Below, piece by piece: positions 53,909 through 60,886 of a stretch of DNA of 60,886 bases. The number at the start of each line of letters is the position of its first letter. Within the stretch, counting starts at the first letter, position 1. Position numbers and translations under genes: made by a program. The notes under the pieces were generated by a model. That model did no database searches. It saw only the letters and a list, made by a program, of their open reading frames with translations, and was not told the DNA's origin. Source of the stretch: Candidatus Poribacteria bacterium (GTDB lineage Bacteria; Poribacteria; WGA-4E; GCA-2687025); the NCBI GenBank assembly GCA_028818695.1, contig JAPPNK010000022.1:1-60886 (forward strand). Reading direction: 5' to 3'.

Positions 53909-54924
53909 GGCAGGCGTTTCCGTTGTATGGGGCGCGTCATGTCGTTTTCATAGATGAGCAGATGCGCGTTTCCGACGACTGTTCTCGGAAAGCTGAGCGG
54001 GCTTCCCCCCTGAACGCGGTCATCGATCAGGATATGCTTGCCCTCGTCGTCCTCAATGACAAGCCGAACCCGTTTGTAGGCGTCGGGGTTGCCGGTCACG
54101 GTGTGGGACGCGACGACAAATCTGCCAGATGTGGAGTCGCCTGCCGCGTTCACCGTCAGCCGAACGAACGCCCCTTGATAGATCATTTCGCCCGGCGCCG
54201 GCTCCTGCGACAGCGCGATGGAGCGGCGCGGACGGCTCGGATCGATCCCGATCTTCACTTCGCCGACGCGCAAGCCGCGCTTGGCGAGTATCGCTTCCGC
54301 CTCCGTTACCTCTTTTCCGATCAGGTTCGGCATGCGCACCTGGATTCGGCGCGGACCGAGGCTGACAAGTAGATCCACCTTCGAGCCGCTTTCAACGGCG
54401 TCGCCGCTTTGAGGGGTTGAGGCGATCACCTTGCCGGCTTCAATGAGCGCGTCCGAATATGTATAGGCGGCCGCGCCGAGGCGCAACCCCGCCGTTTTGA
54501 TCTGAGACTCCGCCTCCCGCTCCGAGTAGCCGACAATATCGGGCGCGGAGACCATCTCCGGACCTTTGCTGACGGTGAACACAAGCGCGCGCGTCGCTTT
54601 CACTTTCTGCCCAGGGCGCGGCGTGTGGGAAATGACGTAGCCGTTCGGCATCTCCGCGCTGTGCTGATGCGCTGTCTTGGCGCCGTCGACGCGGGCGCCC
54701 ATGTCGAGGGCGCGTTCAACCGCCTCCTTATACGACAAGCCGATCAGGTCGTCCGGCACGACAATTTCCTCTCCCGCCACAAATCCCGGCAGCCAGACAT
54801 ACGCAAACAACAAGAATGCGCCCCCCCAGACCAGCGCCGCAACGACCGCCAGAATGAACAAGCCGTTCAGCGTGGAGACTTTACTTAAAAAAAGAAGCGC
54901 GGCCTCGCGCGCCTGTTTCATCAA
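53905..54924 (-). CDS. membrane-anchored PASTA domain protein
   Basis: 339 aa. One transmembrane helix (about residues 20-44) leads into three PASTA domains: VVPDDLIGLSYKEAVERALD, VSAPDIVGYSEREAESQIKT and VRMPNLIGKEVTEAEAILAK. A beta-rich C-terminal domain (VVASHTVTGNPDAYKRVRLV) follows. PASTA domains bind muropeptides in PknB kinases and class B PBPs, but no kinase or transpeptidase domain is fused here. It may be a cell-wall sensor or scaffold. It lies between fmt and rpe with 4-bp overlaps, a combination also known in other phyla. Confidence 0.84.
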   Translation of the reverse strand: MMKQAREAALLFLSKVSTLNGLFILAVVAALVWGGAFLLFAYVWLPGFVAGEEIVVPDDLIGLSYKEAVERALDMGARVDGAKTAHQHSAEMPNGYVISHTPRPGQKVKATRALVFTVSKGPEMVSAPDIVGYSEREAESQIKTAGLRLGAAAYTYSDALIEAGKVIASTPQSGDAVESGSKVDLLVSLGPRRIQVRMPNLIGKEVTEAEAILAKRGLRVGEVKIGIDPSRPRRSIALSQEPAPGEMIYQGAFVRLTVNAAGDSTSGRFVVASHTVTGNPDAYKRVRLVIEDDEGKHILIDDRVQGGSPLSFPRTVVGNAHLLIYENDMTRPIQRKRLP

Positions 54925-55862
54925 GGCTCTCCTAAAAGAAAACGGGGCGGAAACGCGCCGCGCAGACCGTTCAGATAAGCGGCGGCGCTCATATCGGCGC
55001 GGTTGGGCGGACGGACGCGCAGGATTTCCAACGCGCCTTGACCCGTCTGAACGCGCAGAATCCCCCGCGCCGCCTCAATCGTCCCAGGCTTACCGTCGAG
55101 CGGCTCCGTCAACGCGCGGCACGCAACAATCTTCAGCCTCTTCCCATCGGGCAGATATGTCCATGAACCGGGCCATTCGGCGCAGGCGCGAAAACGGTTA
55201 TATAAGGTCGACGCCGGCAGACGCCAGTCGATGCGCCCGTCTTCCCGCTCCAGCTTCGGCGCCTTCGTCGCGAGCGCGTCGTTTTGGGGCTGCGGCGCAG
55301 GCGGATTATCAGGGTAACGTTCCAGAACCGCCGCGAGCAGGTCGGCGCCCAATTCGGCGAGGCGGGCGGACAATTCCGGCGCCGTTTCATCCGGACAGAT
55401 TTGAACGGGAAGGGACGCCAAGACGGGACCGGTGTCCTCCCCCTCGTCCAGCTGCATGATCGTCGCGGCTGTTTCGGTCTCGCCGTTCCAGAGAGCGCGC
55501 TGTATCGGAGCGGCTCCGCGGTATTTCGGCAGCGCGGACGGGTGAAGGTTGATGAATCCAAAGCGCGGCATTTCCAGAATCGACTTCGGCAGCAACTGCC
55601 CGTAGGCGACGACGGCGGCGATGTCCGGCTTCAAACGGCGCAGTTCCTCCGTAAACGAGGCGTCCCGCGCGCGCGGCGGCTGTAAGACGGGAATGCCGAG
55701 ACTCTCCGCGGCGGCTTTGACCGGCGGCGGAGACAGCTTGCGCCCGCGTCCGCGCGGACGGTCGGGCTGCGTGACGACCGCCGCCAGCTCCGCCGGCGAG
55801 GACGCCAAACGGCGCAAACTTGGAACCGCAAACTCTGGAACGCCCCAAAAAACGCATCTCAC
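54921..55862 (-). CDS. fmt: methionyl-tRNA formyltransferase
   Basis: 313 aa. GVPEFAVPSLRRL, VVTQPDRPRGRGRKLSPPPV, VVAYGQLLP, the active-site block NLHPSALPKYRGAAPIQRAL and QLDEGEDTGPVL are all in place. The C-terminal tRNA-binding domain is present. It formylates initiator Met-tRNA. The start is GTG at 55862, overlapping the stop of the upstream Gfo/Idh gene (GTGA). No peptide deformylase gene (def), the usual partner, is adjacent. Confidence 0.94.
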   Translation of the reverse strand: MRCVFWGVPEFAVPSLRRLASSPAELAAVVTQPDRPRGRGRKLSPPPVKAAAESLGIPVLQPPRARDASFTEELRRLKPDIAAVVAYGQLLPKSILEMPRFGFINLHPSALPKYRGAAPIQRALWNGETETAATIMQLDEGEDTGPVLASLPVQICPDETAPELSARLAELGADLLAAVLERYPDNPPAPQPQNDALATKAPKLEREDGRIDWRLPASTLYNRFRACAEWPGSWTYLPDGKRLKIVACRALTEPLDGKPGTIEAARGILRVQTGQGALEILRVRPPNRADMSAAAYLNGLRGAFPPRFLLGEP

Positions 55863-56866
55863 AACGGCAGCGGCACCGCCTTCCCCGATTCAGCCGACAG
55901 ATACGCCGCCTGCATCAGCTCCGTCAACAGGCGCCCGTCCTGTATGTTGATCGTCATCGGCGCGTCTATCCGGATGGCGTTCACCCACTGCGCCATCGGC
56001 GCCGGCAGCGGGTCGGGGACGCTTTCTAGATAGGCGTCCCGCGCCGCGTCGTCCAGCCGGCGGGTCTCAAGACGGGTCGGACCCGCGCCCATAACAAGCG
56101 AACCTTCCGTTCCGTATAATTCCAGCAGATTCGGACCGGAGCGGTGAACCCATGACACATCCACGACCCCAATGCCGCCGTTTTCAAACTCGATGAGCGT
56201 CGCGCTGTTGTCGTCGATCTCATAGGAATCGCTGACATTGTTGATGATTGCCGCCACGGTTTTCGGCTCGCCCATGAGCCACGGGATCACATCCATGCGG
56301 TGGCAGCCGAGGTCGAACAGGGCGCCTCCGCCGGCGCGTTCCTTGTCGGCGAACCAGGCGCTGGGTCCGCCGAACCATCTGTCTAAGGAGGCGGAGTGGG
56401 CGACTCGTCCGCGCCCGAAGGTCAGGTCGCCGAGGAGGCCGTCTTCCGCCGCTTTTTTGGCGAGAAGCAGGTCGGGCTGGCAGCGGGAGGGGAGCGAGAT
56501 CATGAACTTGACGCCCGCTTTTTCAACCGCGTCGATGATCGCGTCGCATCCGTCGATATCGACGGCGAGCGCTTTTTCGGTGAAGATATGTTTGCCAGCC
56601 TGCGCCGCTTTCACCATGACGTCGGGATGGGCGGAGGTGACGGCGTTCACGATGACCGCGTCAATGTCGTCCCGCGCGAGCAGGGCGTCCAGGTCGCTGT
56701 GGAAGTCTAGGTTGTGCCGTTCGGCGCCCTGTACGCCGCCGTATTCTTCTTCGTCCCAGACGGCGGCGAGCTGAATGCCGTCCAGCCCGTTCGCCTGCCG
56801 GGCGTACCCCTCGGCATGGACATGGGCGAAGCTGAGCATGGCGGCTCTCACGATAGGCGGGTTCAT
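55859..56866 (-). CDS. Gfo/Idh/MocA family oxidoreductase
   Basis: 335 aa. The Rossmann N-terminus RAAMLSFAHVHAEGYARQAN is unusual in having an AFAH-type variant instead of GxGxxG. Next come AVIVNAVTSAHPDVMVKAAQ, HIFTEKALAVDIDGCDAIID (EKP equivalent) and MISLPSRCQPDLLLAK. The middle domain has GALFDLGCHRMDVIPWLMGE, typical of the family. It likely oxidises a sugar or polyol. It leads the fmt-PASTA-rpe-mtaB run. ATG with GGAGAAACC upstream. Confidence 0.86.
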   Translation of the reverse strand: MNPPIVRAAMLSFAHVHAEGYARQANGLDGIQLAAVWDEEEYGGVQGAERHNLDFHSDLDALLARDDIDAVIVNAVTSAHPDVMVKAAQAGKHIFTEKALAVDIDGCDAIIDAVEKAGVKFMISLPSRCQPDLLLAKKAAEDGLLGDLTFGRGRVAHSASLDRWFGGPSAWFADKERAGGGALFDLGCHRMDVIPWLMGEPKTVAAIINNVSDSYEIDDNSATLIEFENGGIGVVDVSWVHRSGPNLLELYGTEGSLVMGAGPTRLETRRLDDAARDAYLESVPDPLPAPMAQWVNAIRIDAPMTINIQDGRLLTELMQAAYLSAESGKAVPLPL

Positions 56867-56895
56867 TGGTTTCTCCAGTTGATTGTTCCTTTAAT

Positions 56896-56924
56896 ACTAT
56901 ACACTCTTTGCGGGTTTGTCTGAA
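56896..56924 (-). promoter_or_regulatory. candidate promoter of the Gfo/Idh-fmt-rpe-mtaB operon
   Basis: On the minus strand TTCAGA, 17 bp, TATAGT, 30 bp before the ATG. The spacing is ideal and the -10 good; the -35 matches consensus at four of six bases. Confidence 0.5.
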
Positions 56925-57016
56925 CTAGGATTTTCAGGATTGAAAAAAGGACAGGATAGACGGCAGGCGGGGACGAAGAATCCGCCCCTTGTTTGTAAGG
57001 GCGCGATCGCATTCCC

Positions 57017-57182
57017 TGACCTCATGCGTAAAGTTGGGACATTTGAACGAATGAACGCTCTATTTATGGGAAAAAGGCGCCGCCAACCAGGCTGTCATTC
57101 CCGCGAAAGCGGGAATCCAGAGGCGCCACAGAAACCGTCCGCGTTCGCCCAGGCGAATGTCCCAACTAAAGCGCTAAGGTCA
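57017..57182 (+). mobile_element. MITE copy A, with perfect target duplication
   Basis: 166 bp. The left end TGACCTCATGCGTAAAGTTG and the right end CAACTAAAGCGCTAAGGTCA are imperfect inverted repeats sharing AGTTGGGACATT. The 8-bp direct repeat GCATTCCC flanks it exactly (57009-57016 and 57183-57190). Central ATTCCCGC-GAAA-GCGGGAAT hairpin. No coding capacity. The intact duplication marks this as a recent insertion. Confidence 0.92.
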
Positions 57183-57225
57183 GCATTCCCCCTTGAAAAG
57201 GGGGCTAGGGGGGTTTCGCCTGCCG

Positions 57226-58653
57226 CTAAAACAGACCCTGCTGCATCAGTTTGCCCGTGTACGGATTCGTCATGGGCGGGAGAGGGCAGGGGCGGTTGTT
57301 GAAATAATCGTCCATCGACCAGAGAAGCAGCCGCTGATACGATTGACCGCGAACGACGATCGTACCCTGCTCCACGGCGCGCGACTTTGCGTCCGCCGAT
57401 CCGACAGGATCCAACGTGATAAAGCGTCCAATAGCCGCTTTGCCGTCGTTGATGACGCTGATAAAAGCGCGCAGCGCGTCTGCGTTGTACTTCCCGCCCT
57501 TGACCTGCGCAAGAGCGAGCCGCGAGTCCCAGTCGTCCGGCTGGTCAAACAACATGCCGCGCCCATCGACGCCGCCGTCCGCAACCTGCTTCGTGTTCGG
57601 CGCGAACCCAGGCAGGCGCGTCACCGCCCAGGATTCAAACTCAAACGGCTTCTCGCGCGCCAACTTGCGCGCCGACGACAGATCGGCGGGAATTCCTTTG
57701 ACCGGTATCGACTCGTCCTTCAGGCGTTTCCGAACGAGATCAATGGCGAAGGAGCTGATGTCGACGCCCGCCCAGCGGCGGTTGAGACGGTCGGCGGCTT
57801 CCACCGCTGTGCCGCAGCCGCAGAACGGATCCAGCACAATATCGCCCTCATTGCTTGACGCCTCGATGATGCGCTCCAACAGAGCCAGCGGTTTCTGCGT
57901 CGGATAGCCTAGACGCTCCTCCGCCATAGAGTTTAAATATGGAATCTCCCACCAATCGTTGCATATCATCCCGTCCTCTGGATAATAAATTCGCGTTTTT
58001 CCAGCGTCAACGCGAATTCGACATCTTCTGCCTTCTGCGTCTGTATGGCGGTAGTGGCTTTCAAGATATTCCTTGCTGACAGGTATTCGATAATCGCCCC
58101 AAAAAGCTCTATCGCTCTTCGTATATAAAAATATGATGTCGTGCTTCTTGGCAAAATATCTCTTAGGCCGTCCGCTTGTGGAATAGCACCATGCAATCTC
58201 GTTGCGGAAGTTATCCTTGCCAAAGATGGCGTCCATGACGATTTTAAGATAGTGGCTGGCGGTCGGATCGCAGTGGAGGTAGATAGTGCCTGTCGGTTTC
58301 AGCAGGCGGCGCATCTCTTCCAGCCGCTCCGCCATGTAGGTCAGGTACGCCAGCATTCCGCATTTGCCGAGTATGCGGCGCAGTCCGACCATCGCGTCAT
58401 GCGCGGGGCGCGCAGGCGCGTTCTCAAACTGCTGATACCGTTTGGCGGCGGCGGCGTCCCAGCTCCATGTGTCGCTGAAGGCGCGGTACTGCGCCTTGCC
58501 GTCGCCTTTATCGCTGAAGAGAACGTTGTAGTTCGCGTTGGAATTGAACGGCGGATCCAGGTAAATCAGGTCGACGCAGTCAGATTCCCATTCGCGCATC
58601 CAGTCTAGGCAGTCGCCGTAGTAGAGGGTGTTGGGGTTGAAGTCTTGCGCCAT
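57226..58653 (-). CDS. DNA methyltransferase fused to a Mrr-like nuclease domain
   Basis: 475 aa. The N6A/N4C methyltransferase domain is of the beta type: catalytic DPPF at 33-36 (LIYLDPPFNSN) precedes the SAM motif LDPFCGCGTA at 274-283. PTQKPLALLERII and the target region lie between. Residues 338-455 form a second domain: FESWAVTRLPGFAPNTKQVA, then DGGVDGRG (Asp363) and AQVKGG (Gln383, Lys385). This is a D-(x20)-QxK pattern like Mrr-type PD-(D/E)XK nucleases. No specificity subunit or separate nuclease is adjacent, so it may be a self-contained modification-restriction protein or a solitary methylase. Confidence 0.85.
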   Translation of the reverse strand: MAQDFNPNTLYYGDCLDWMREWESDCVDLIYLDPPFNSNANYNVLFSDKGDGKAQYRAFSDTWSWDAAAAKRYQQFENAPARPAHDAMVGLRRILGKCGMLAYLTYMAERLEEMRRLLKPTGTIYLHCDPTASHYLKIVMDAIFGKDNFRNEIAWCYSTSGRPKRYFAKKHDIIFLYTKSDRAFWGDYRIPVSKEYLESHYRHTDAEGRRCRIRVDAGKTRIYYPEDGMICNDWWEIPYLNSMAEERLGYPTQKPLALLERIIEASSNEGDIVLDPFCGCGTAVEAADRLNRRWAGVDISSFAIDLVRKRLKDESIPVKGIPADLSSARKLAREKPFEFESWAVTRLPGFAPNTKQVADGGVDGRGMLFDQPDDWDSRLALAQVKGGKYNADALRAFISVINDGKAAIGRFITLDPVGSADAKSRAVEQGTIVVRGQSYQRLLLWSMDDYFNNRPCPLPPMTNPYTGKLMQQGLF

Positions 58654-58737
58654 GTTCCGCCTTTCGCGCGATTCCTGTATGCCGTTTCAAGCGCGCCTGC
58701 CGACGCGCTTTTGAGCAGTATGTCGCATGGCGCCGCA

Positions 58738-59523
58738 TCATTCAAGCGCGGCTTTGAGCTGGTTTAAATATGCGCGGACATTACGCATATTGTCCACCTT
58801 CAGCGAGCGCTCCAGCTCAGGAATGACGATATGCTTGGCGACCCCGTCCAGCAGATCACGGTTCGTTTGCCAGATGCTAACGAATATCTTTGACGCCCAT
58901 CTGATCTCCGGGTAGTCTTTCTTAAAATGCGGTATCACAAACGGAACAGACGCCGGCCCTAACGCTATCGCAGCCTCGATAGTTCGTCTGGCGCCAGGTC
59001 CTTCAAACGTGTATACGACAAAAACCTCCGCCGCCCGCGGGTCCTGATACGGCATCAGTTTCTCAAGCAGCTCAATAGAGTCTTCCATAAGTTTTTCGTC
59101 GCCATCGCGCGGTATAGGATTTTTCCATTTCGATACGGGAAGCAGCAGCTCTATGAGATTTTCGGCTTCGGGCGAGAAGTTTCCCCACTCATGAAGGTTC
59201 GCCTTGATGTGGTTCACGACAGCCCATGCTTCGGCAACAGGGTCAAGGTTTTCGTTCGTACCCTTTGGAGCTTCTTGAGTTTCTCGCTGTGGCGTCGGGG
59301 GAGTTTCAACCTGCGTCGTCTCCGCCTGCCCGTCGTCGGAAGGAGGAGTTTTCAGCTCTTCAGGCACCGGAGACTCCACAACAGGAGTCTGAGTCGATTC
59401 GTCCGGCGGCGCGGGCAGCTCATTCGCCTTGCGCGCGTCCATCCAGAGGTAGAGAAAGACGCCGAGAACGCCCAAACCCGCGACAGCCGCGACCAAAGCC
59501 CATCTGCGAATTGTCATGATCAC
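58738..59523 (-). CDS. membrane-anchored protein with Pro/Glu-rich stalk, unknown function
   Basis: About 261 aa. A GTG start at 59523 overlaps the stop of the M15 gene (GTGA), with GGAGG 5 bp ahead. The anchor is RRWALVAAVAGLGVLGVFLYL. A stalk rich in Pro, Glu and Thr (residues 35-90) precedes a helical C-terminal domain with RTIEAAIALGPASVPFVIPH and IPELERSLKVDNMRNVRAYL, reminiscent of HEAT-like repeats, though this is uncertain. It is cotranslated with the M15 peptidase gene and perhaps localises it. Confidence 0.6.
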   Translation of the reverse strand: MIMTIRRWALVAAVAGLGVLGVFLYLWMDARKANELPAPPDESTQTPVVESPVPEELKTPPSDDGQAETTQVETPPTPQRETQEAPKGTNENLDPVAEAWAVVNHIKANLHEWGNFSPEAENLIELLLPVSKWKNPIPRDGDEKLMEDSIELLEKLMPYQDPRAAEVFVVYTFEGPGARRTIEAAIALGPASVPFVIPHFKKDYPEIRWASKIFVSIWQTNRDLLDGVAKHIVIPELERSLKVDNMRNVRAYLNQLKAALE

Positions 59524-59873
59524 TTCGTCCTCCAATCCGCGTGAGTAATCGTGTTGTAATCCTCCCAATCTGCATAGCCAGCTCCTGCTAGCTCTGCGGC
59601 ATCCTTCATCAAGATGCCGTCTTTTTCTCTAATCACCTCGCCATCGCCATCCAAATCAATGTTTTGGATATCAAGCGCGAGCCCGTACTGATGCTTGCTG
59701 CGGGGCGAGTTCGACCCGACATGGTCGTTGTGTTCTGGGTTGCGGTATCCGCTGGTCAGATGCAGAGGCTTAATCTTGGCGTCCGGATCGCCGGATTTGT
59801 CAATTTTTATTATTTTGCATTGCGCCGCCCAATCGTTTCGGAACCCTTCCAGCCCCGCGTCCAGCATGTGCAC
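59520..59873 (-). CDS. M15-like D,D-peptidase domain protein
   Basis: 117 aa in the visible frame. The M15 (VanY/D-Ala-D-Ala) zinc motif is clear: LTSGYRNPEHN, PRSKHQYGLALDI (His61, Asp68) and ITHADWR (His111). It would cut peptidoglycan stem peptides. A GTG at 59873 is the first start, but the same frame extends upstream with coding-like KAANSFYNRRDAGY. The Cys-rich gene upstream ends at 59914, where a single-base shift in a TTTAAA stretch would fuse the two. It may therefore be the C-terminal part of a larger protein. Confidence 0.72.
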   Translation of the reverse strand: MHMLDAGLEGFRNDWAAQCKIIKIDKSGDPDAKIKPLHLTSGYRNPEHNDHVGSNSPRSKHQYGLALDIQNIDLDGDGEVIREKDGILMKDAAELAGAGYADWEDYNTITHADWRTK

Positions 59874-59913
59874 GTAGCCGGCGTCTCGTCTATTGTAAAA
59901 CGAGTTCGCCGCT

Positions 59914-60594
59914 TTAAATTCGCTTCGGCTGGGTTACGTCAATCGTGCGGTGGTCGACATACTCCTGCCGCATCTGGTCAATGCCATCTTGCTCCAGGTC
60001 TTTCTTCACATTGCGTTCGACTCGCCTGCCGCTGCTGCTGTTTGCATAGGGGCAGCTGCTGGGACAGATAGCGCACGCAGGCAGGCACTCGAAAACAGCG
60101 GAAAAGCGGATTTCGATCTTCATTGGCTTGTTGTCGCGGCCGTTGGTACCTTTTTCAACATTTTGGGGATGCGCCACGAACGTATGCTTGGGGCCAGTGG
60201 CAGTCGCATCAAGAACGAAGTTCGAGAATATCCACTCTGGCTGCTTTGCAAACACGAAACCATGGGACATGGACGTTTTCTCCCATGTATAAAATTTCGG
60301 ACAGATGTACTCATCTGCGCGATCTCTATAAGAGATCAACACGTAGAGATCGCACTTCGTCTCCTCGTTCGTGACGAAGGTGGACTTCAAAGCGTCAGCC
60401 TGCCCTGCTTGCCAGCTTCGGATAACCAGGTCGCTCTTTGGAATGCATTTGCATTTCGCTATCGGCTCCGGCGGCAGCGGCCCCGGTGCCGGCGTAACGC
60501 TGTGCGCGGCAGTGGACAGAAACCACCCCCCGACAGCCACAACGACAAGGGCGGCGGTAAACAACGTCAGGCGGATCGTAAGGCGTGTGTTCAA
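59914..60594 (-). CDS. Cys-rich membrane-anchored protein, unknown function
   Basis: 226 aa from a TTG at 60594 with AAAGGA ahead. The longer frame from 60804 begins inside a dispersed repeat (FPRKRESR is that repeat's translation) and is not credible. One anchor helix (LTLFTAALVVVAVGGWFL), then a periplasmic region with paired cysteines (KCKCIP, ETKCDLY, YICPKF, ECLPACAICPSSCPY), which suggests disulfides or metal binding. No family recognised. Its end and the M15 gene's beginning may be one gene broken by a frameshift. Confidence 0.5.
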   Translation of the reverse strand: MNTRLTIRLTLFTAALVVVAVGGWFLSTAAHSVTPAPGPLPPEPIAKCKCIPKSDLVIRSWQAGQADALKSTFVTNEETKCDLYVLISYRDRADEYICPKFYTWEKTSMSHGFVFAKQPEWIFSNFVLDATATGPKHTFVAHPQNVEKGTNGRDNKPMKIEIRFSAVFECLPACAICPSSCPYANSSSGRRVERNVKKDLEQDGIDQMRQEYVDHRTIDVTQPKRI

Positions 60595-60688
60595 TGTTGC
60601 GTCCTTTCTTTTCTCATCTCCAGCAGTTCCAAATGACAGATTTATAAATATAGTACACCAACGCGCAGGGCGGCACAACCTTTTCTTT

Positions 60689-60745
60689 ATGCGAACGCGG
60701 ACGGTTTCTGCGGCGCCTCTGGATTCCCGCTTGCGCGGGAATGAC
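60689..60745 (-). repeat. MITE-family fragment (copy H)
   Basis: The minus strand carries GTCATTCCCGCGCAAGCGGG, AATCCAGAGGCGCCGCAGAA and CCGTCCGCGTTCGC, i.e. the right half of the MITE family without the terminal inverted repeat. A second half-site, CCATTCCCGC, follows at 60770. It occupies most of the 206-bp gap between the Cys-rich gene and the partial gene. Confidence 0.7.
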
Positions 60746-60800
60746 GGTTTTGCGGTCCTTGACGGCCATTCCCGCTTTAAGATTCCCCAAACAAGCCGCC

Positions 60801-60886
60801 TCATTTCAACACAAGCATCCGCCTCAACGATGTAAACGACCCCGCCTGAATGCGGACGTAGTAAACGCCGCTTGCGACAGGTTCGC
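60801..60886 (-). CDS. C-terminus of a T9SS-type exported protein (cut by window edge)
   Basis: 27 codons, 5' end outside the window: EPVASGVYYVRIQAGSFTSL, then RRMLVLK and stop. G-(V/I)-Y-Y-V-R-I..G..........K-M-(L/V)-(L/V)-L-K is the closing strand pair of the type IX secretion C-terminal sorting domain (FlgD Ig-like fold). The full protein is therefore expected to be secreted or surface-attached, but its function is not visible. Confidence 0.8.
   Translation of the reverse strand, partial: EPVASGVYYVRIQAGSFTSLRRMLVLK

Noticed and set aside
60595-60804. Extended N-terminus of the Cys-rich protein from 60804
   Set aside because: The extra residues (FPRKRESR and neighbours) are the translation of a dispersed repeat. 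The TTG at 60594 has a ribosome site and starts just before the membrane helix.

Overview
The window is about 60.9 kb of GC-rich bacterial DNA from a Gram-negative organism. The best guess is a member or relative of Candidatus Poribacteria. This rests on three things. The large WD40 proteins carry a header (LPDGAKMRIGRG, then GVWIYDA) that I associate with poribacterial genomes. The protein cut by the right edge ends in a type IX secretion-like C-terminal sorting domain. The gene mix is typical of that group: sulfatase, Gfo/Idh oxidoreductases, Tat-exported molybdoenzyme, AIM24 and PASTA proteins. The taxonomy is an inference that a database search would have to confirm.

Layout. 1-4.1 kb (+): slipin, GT39-like membrane glycosyltransferase, fumarylacetoacetate hydrolase-family protein, cupin. 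4.1-8.9 kb (-): a run of serine palmitoyltransferase/KBL-like PLP enzyme, secreted cytochrome c-WD40 protein, two tandem AIM24 paralogues and two small membrane coiled-coil proteins. 9.2-14.9 kb (+): three exported WD40 proteins, each with 14 repeats (2 x 7 blades); the middle one is broken by a frameshift. 15.0-16.5 kb (-): tRNA-Val, tRNA-Asp and serS behind one promoter. 16.7-22.2 kb (+): a compact Mu-like phage structural cassette (portal, protease, decoration protein, major capsid, gp36-like protein, completion and tail-tube candidates, XhlA/holin-like protein) with no terminase, tape measure, fibre, lysin or integrase. 22.3-28.3 kb: serA (-), then moeA, a Tat-exported sulfite oxidase-type Mo enzyme, a thioredoxin reductase-like flavoprotein and an NTF2-like secreted protein (+).

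28.5-36.1 kb (+): three tandem 7-blade WD40 lipoproteins, a beta-propeller lipoprotein, an aldo/keto reductase and a sulfatase, followed by a decayed TolB-like gene. 36.7-42.4 kb (-): Gfo/Idh oxidoreductase, eno, FtsB-like protein, an SppA protease with a beta-barrel-like N-terminal extension, and pcm. 43.1-45.9 kb (+): DUF4159 membrane protein with a strong sigma70-type promoter and twin palindromes upstream, then a membrane-anchored protein. 46.2-50.5 kb (-): M48 protease-TPR protein translationally coupled to glnD. 50.6-51.9 kb (+): TPR protein. 51.9-56.9 kb (-): Gfo/Idh-fmt-PASTA-rpe-mtaB, every junction a 4-bp stop/start overlap. 57.2-60.9 kb (-): DNA methyltransferase-nuclease fusion, a membrane-anchored protein, an M15 peptidase, a Cys-rich membrane protein, and the 3' end of a T9SS-type exported protein.

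Intergenic DNA is seeded with non-coding mobile repeats. One family is about 166 bp with inverted ends and 8-bp target duplications, which identifies it as a MITE. A second family shares its central ATTCCCGC/GCGGGAAT hairpin. Tandem gene duplication is the other main force shaping the window: AIM24 pair, WD40 giants, WD40 lipoproteins.
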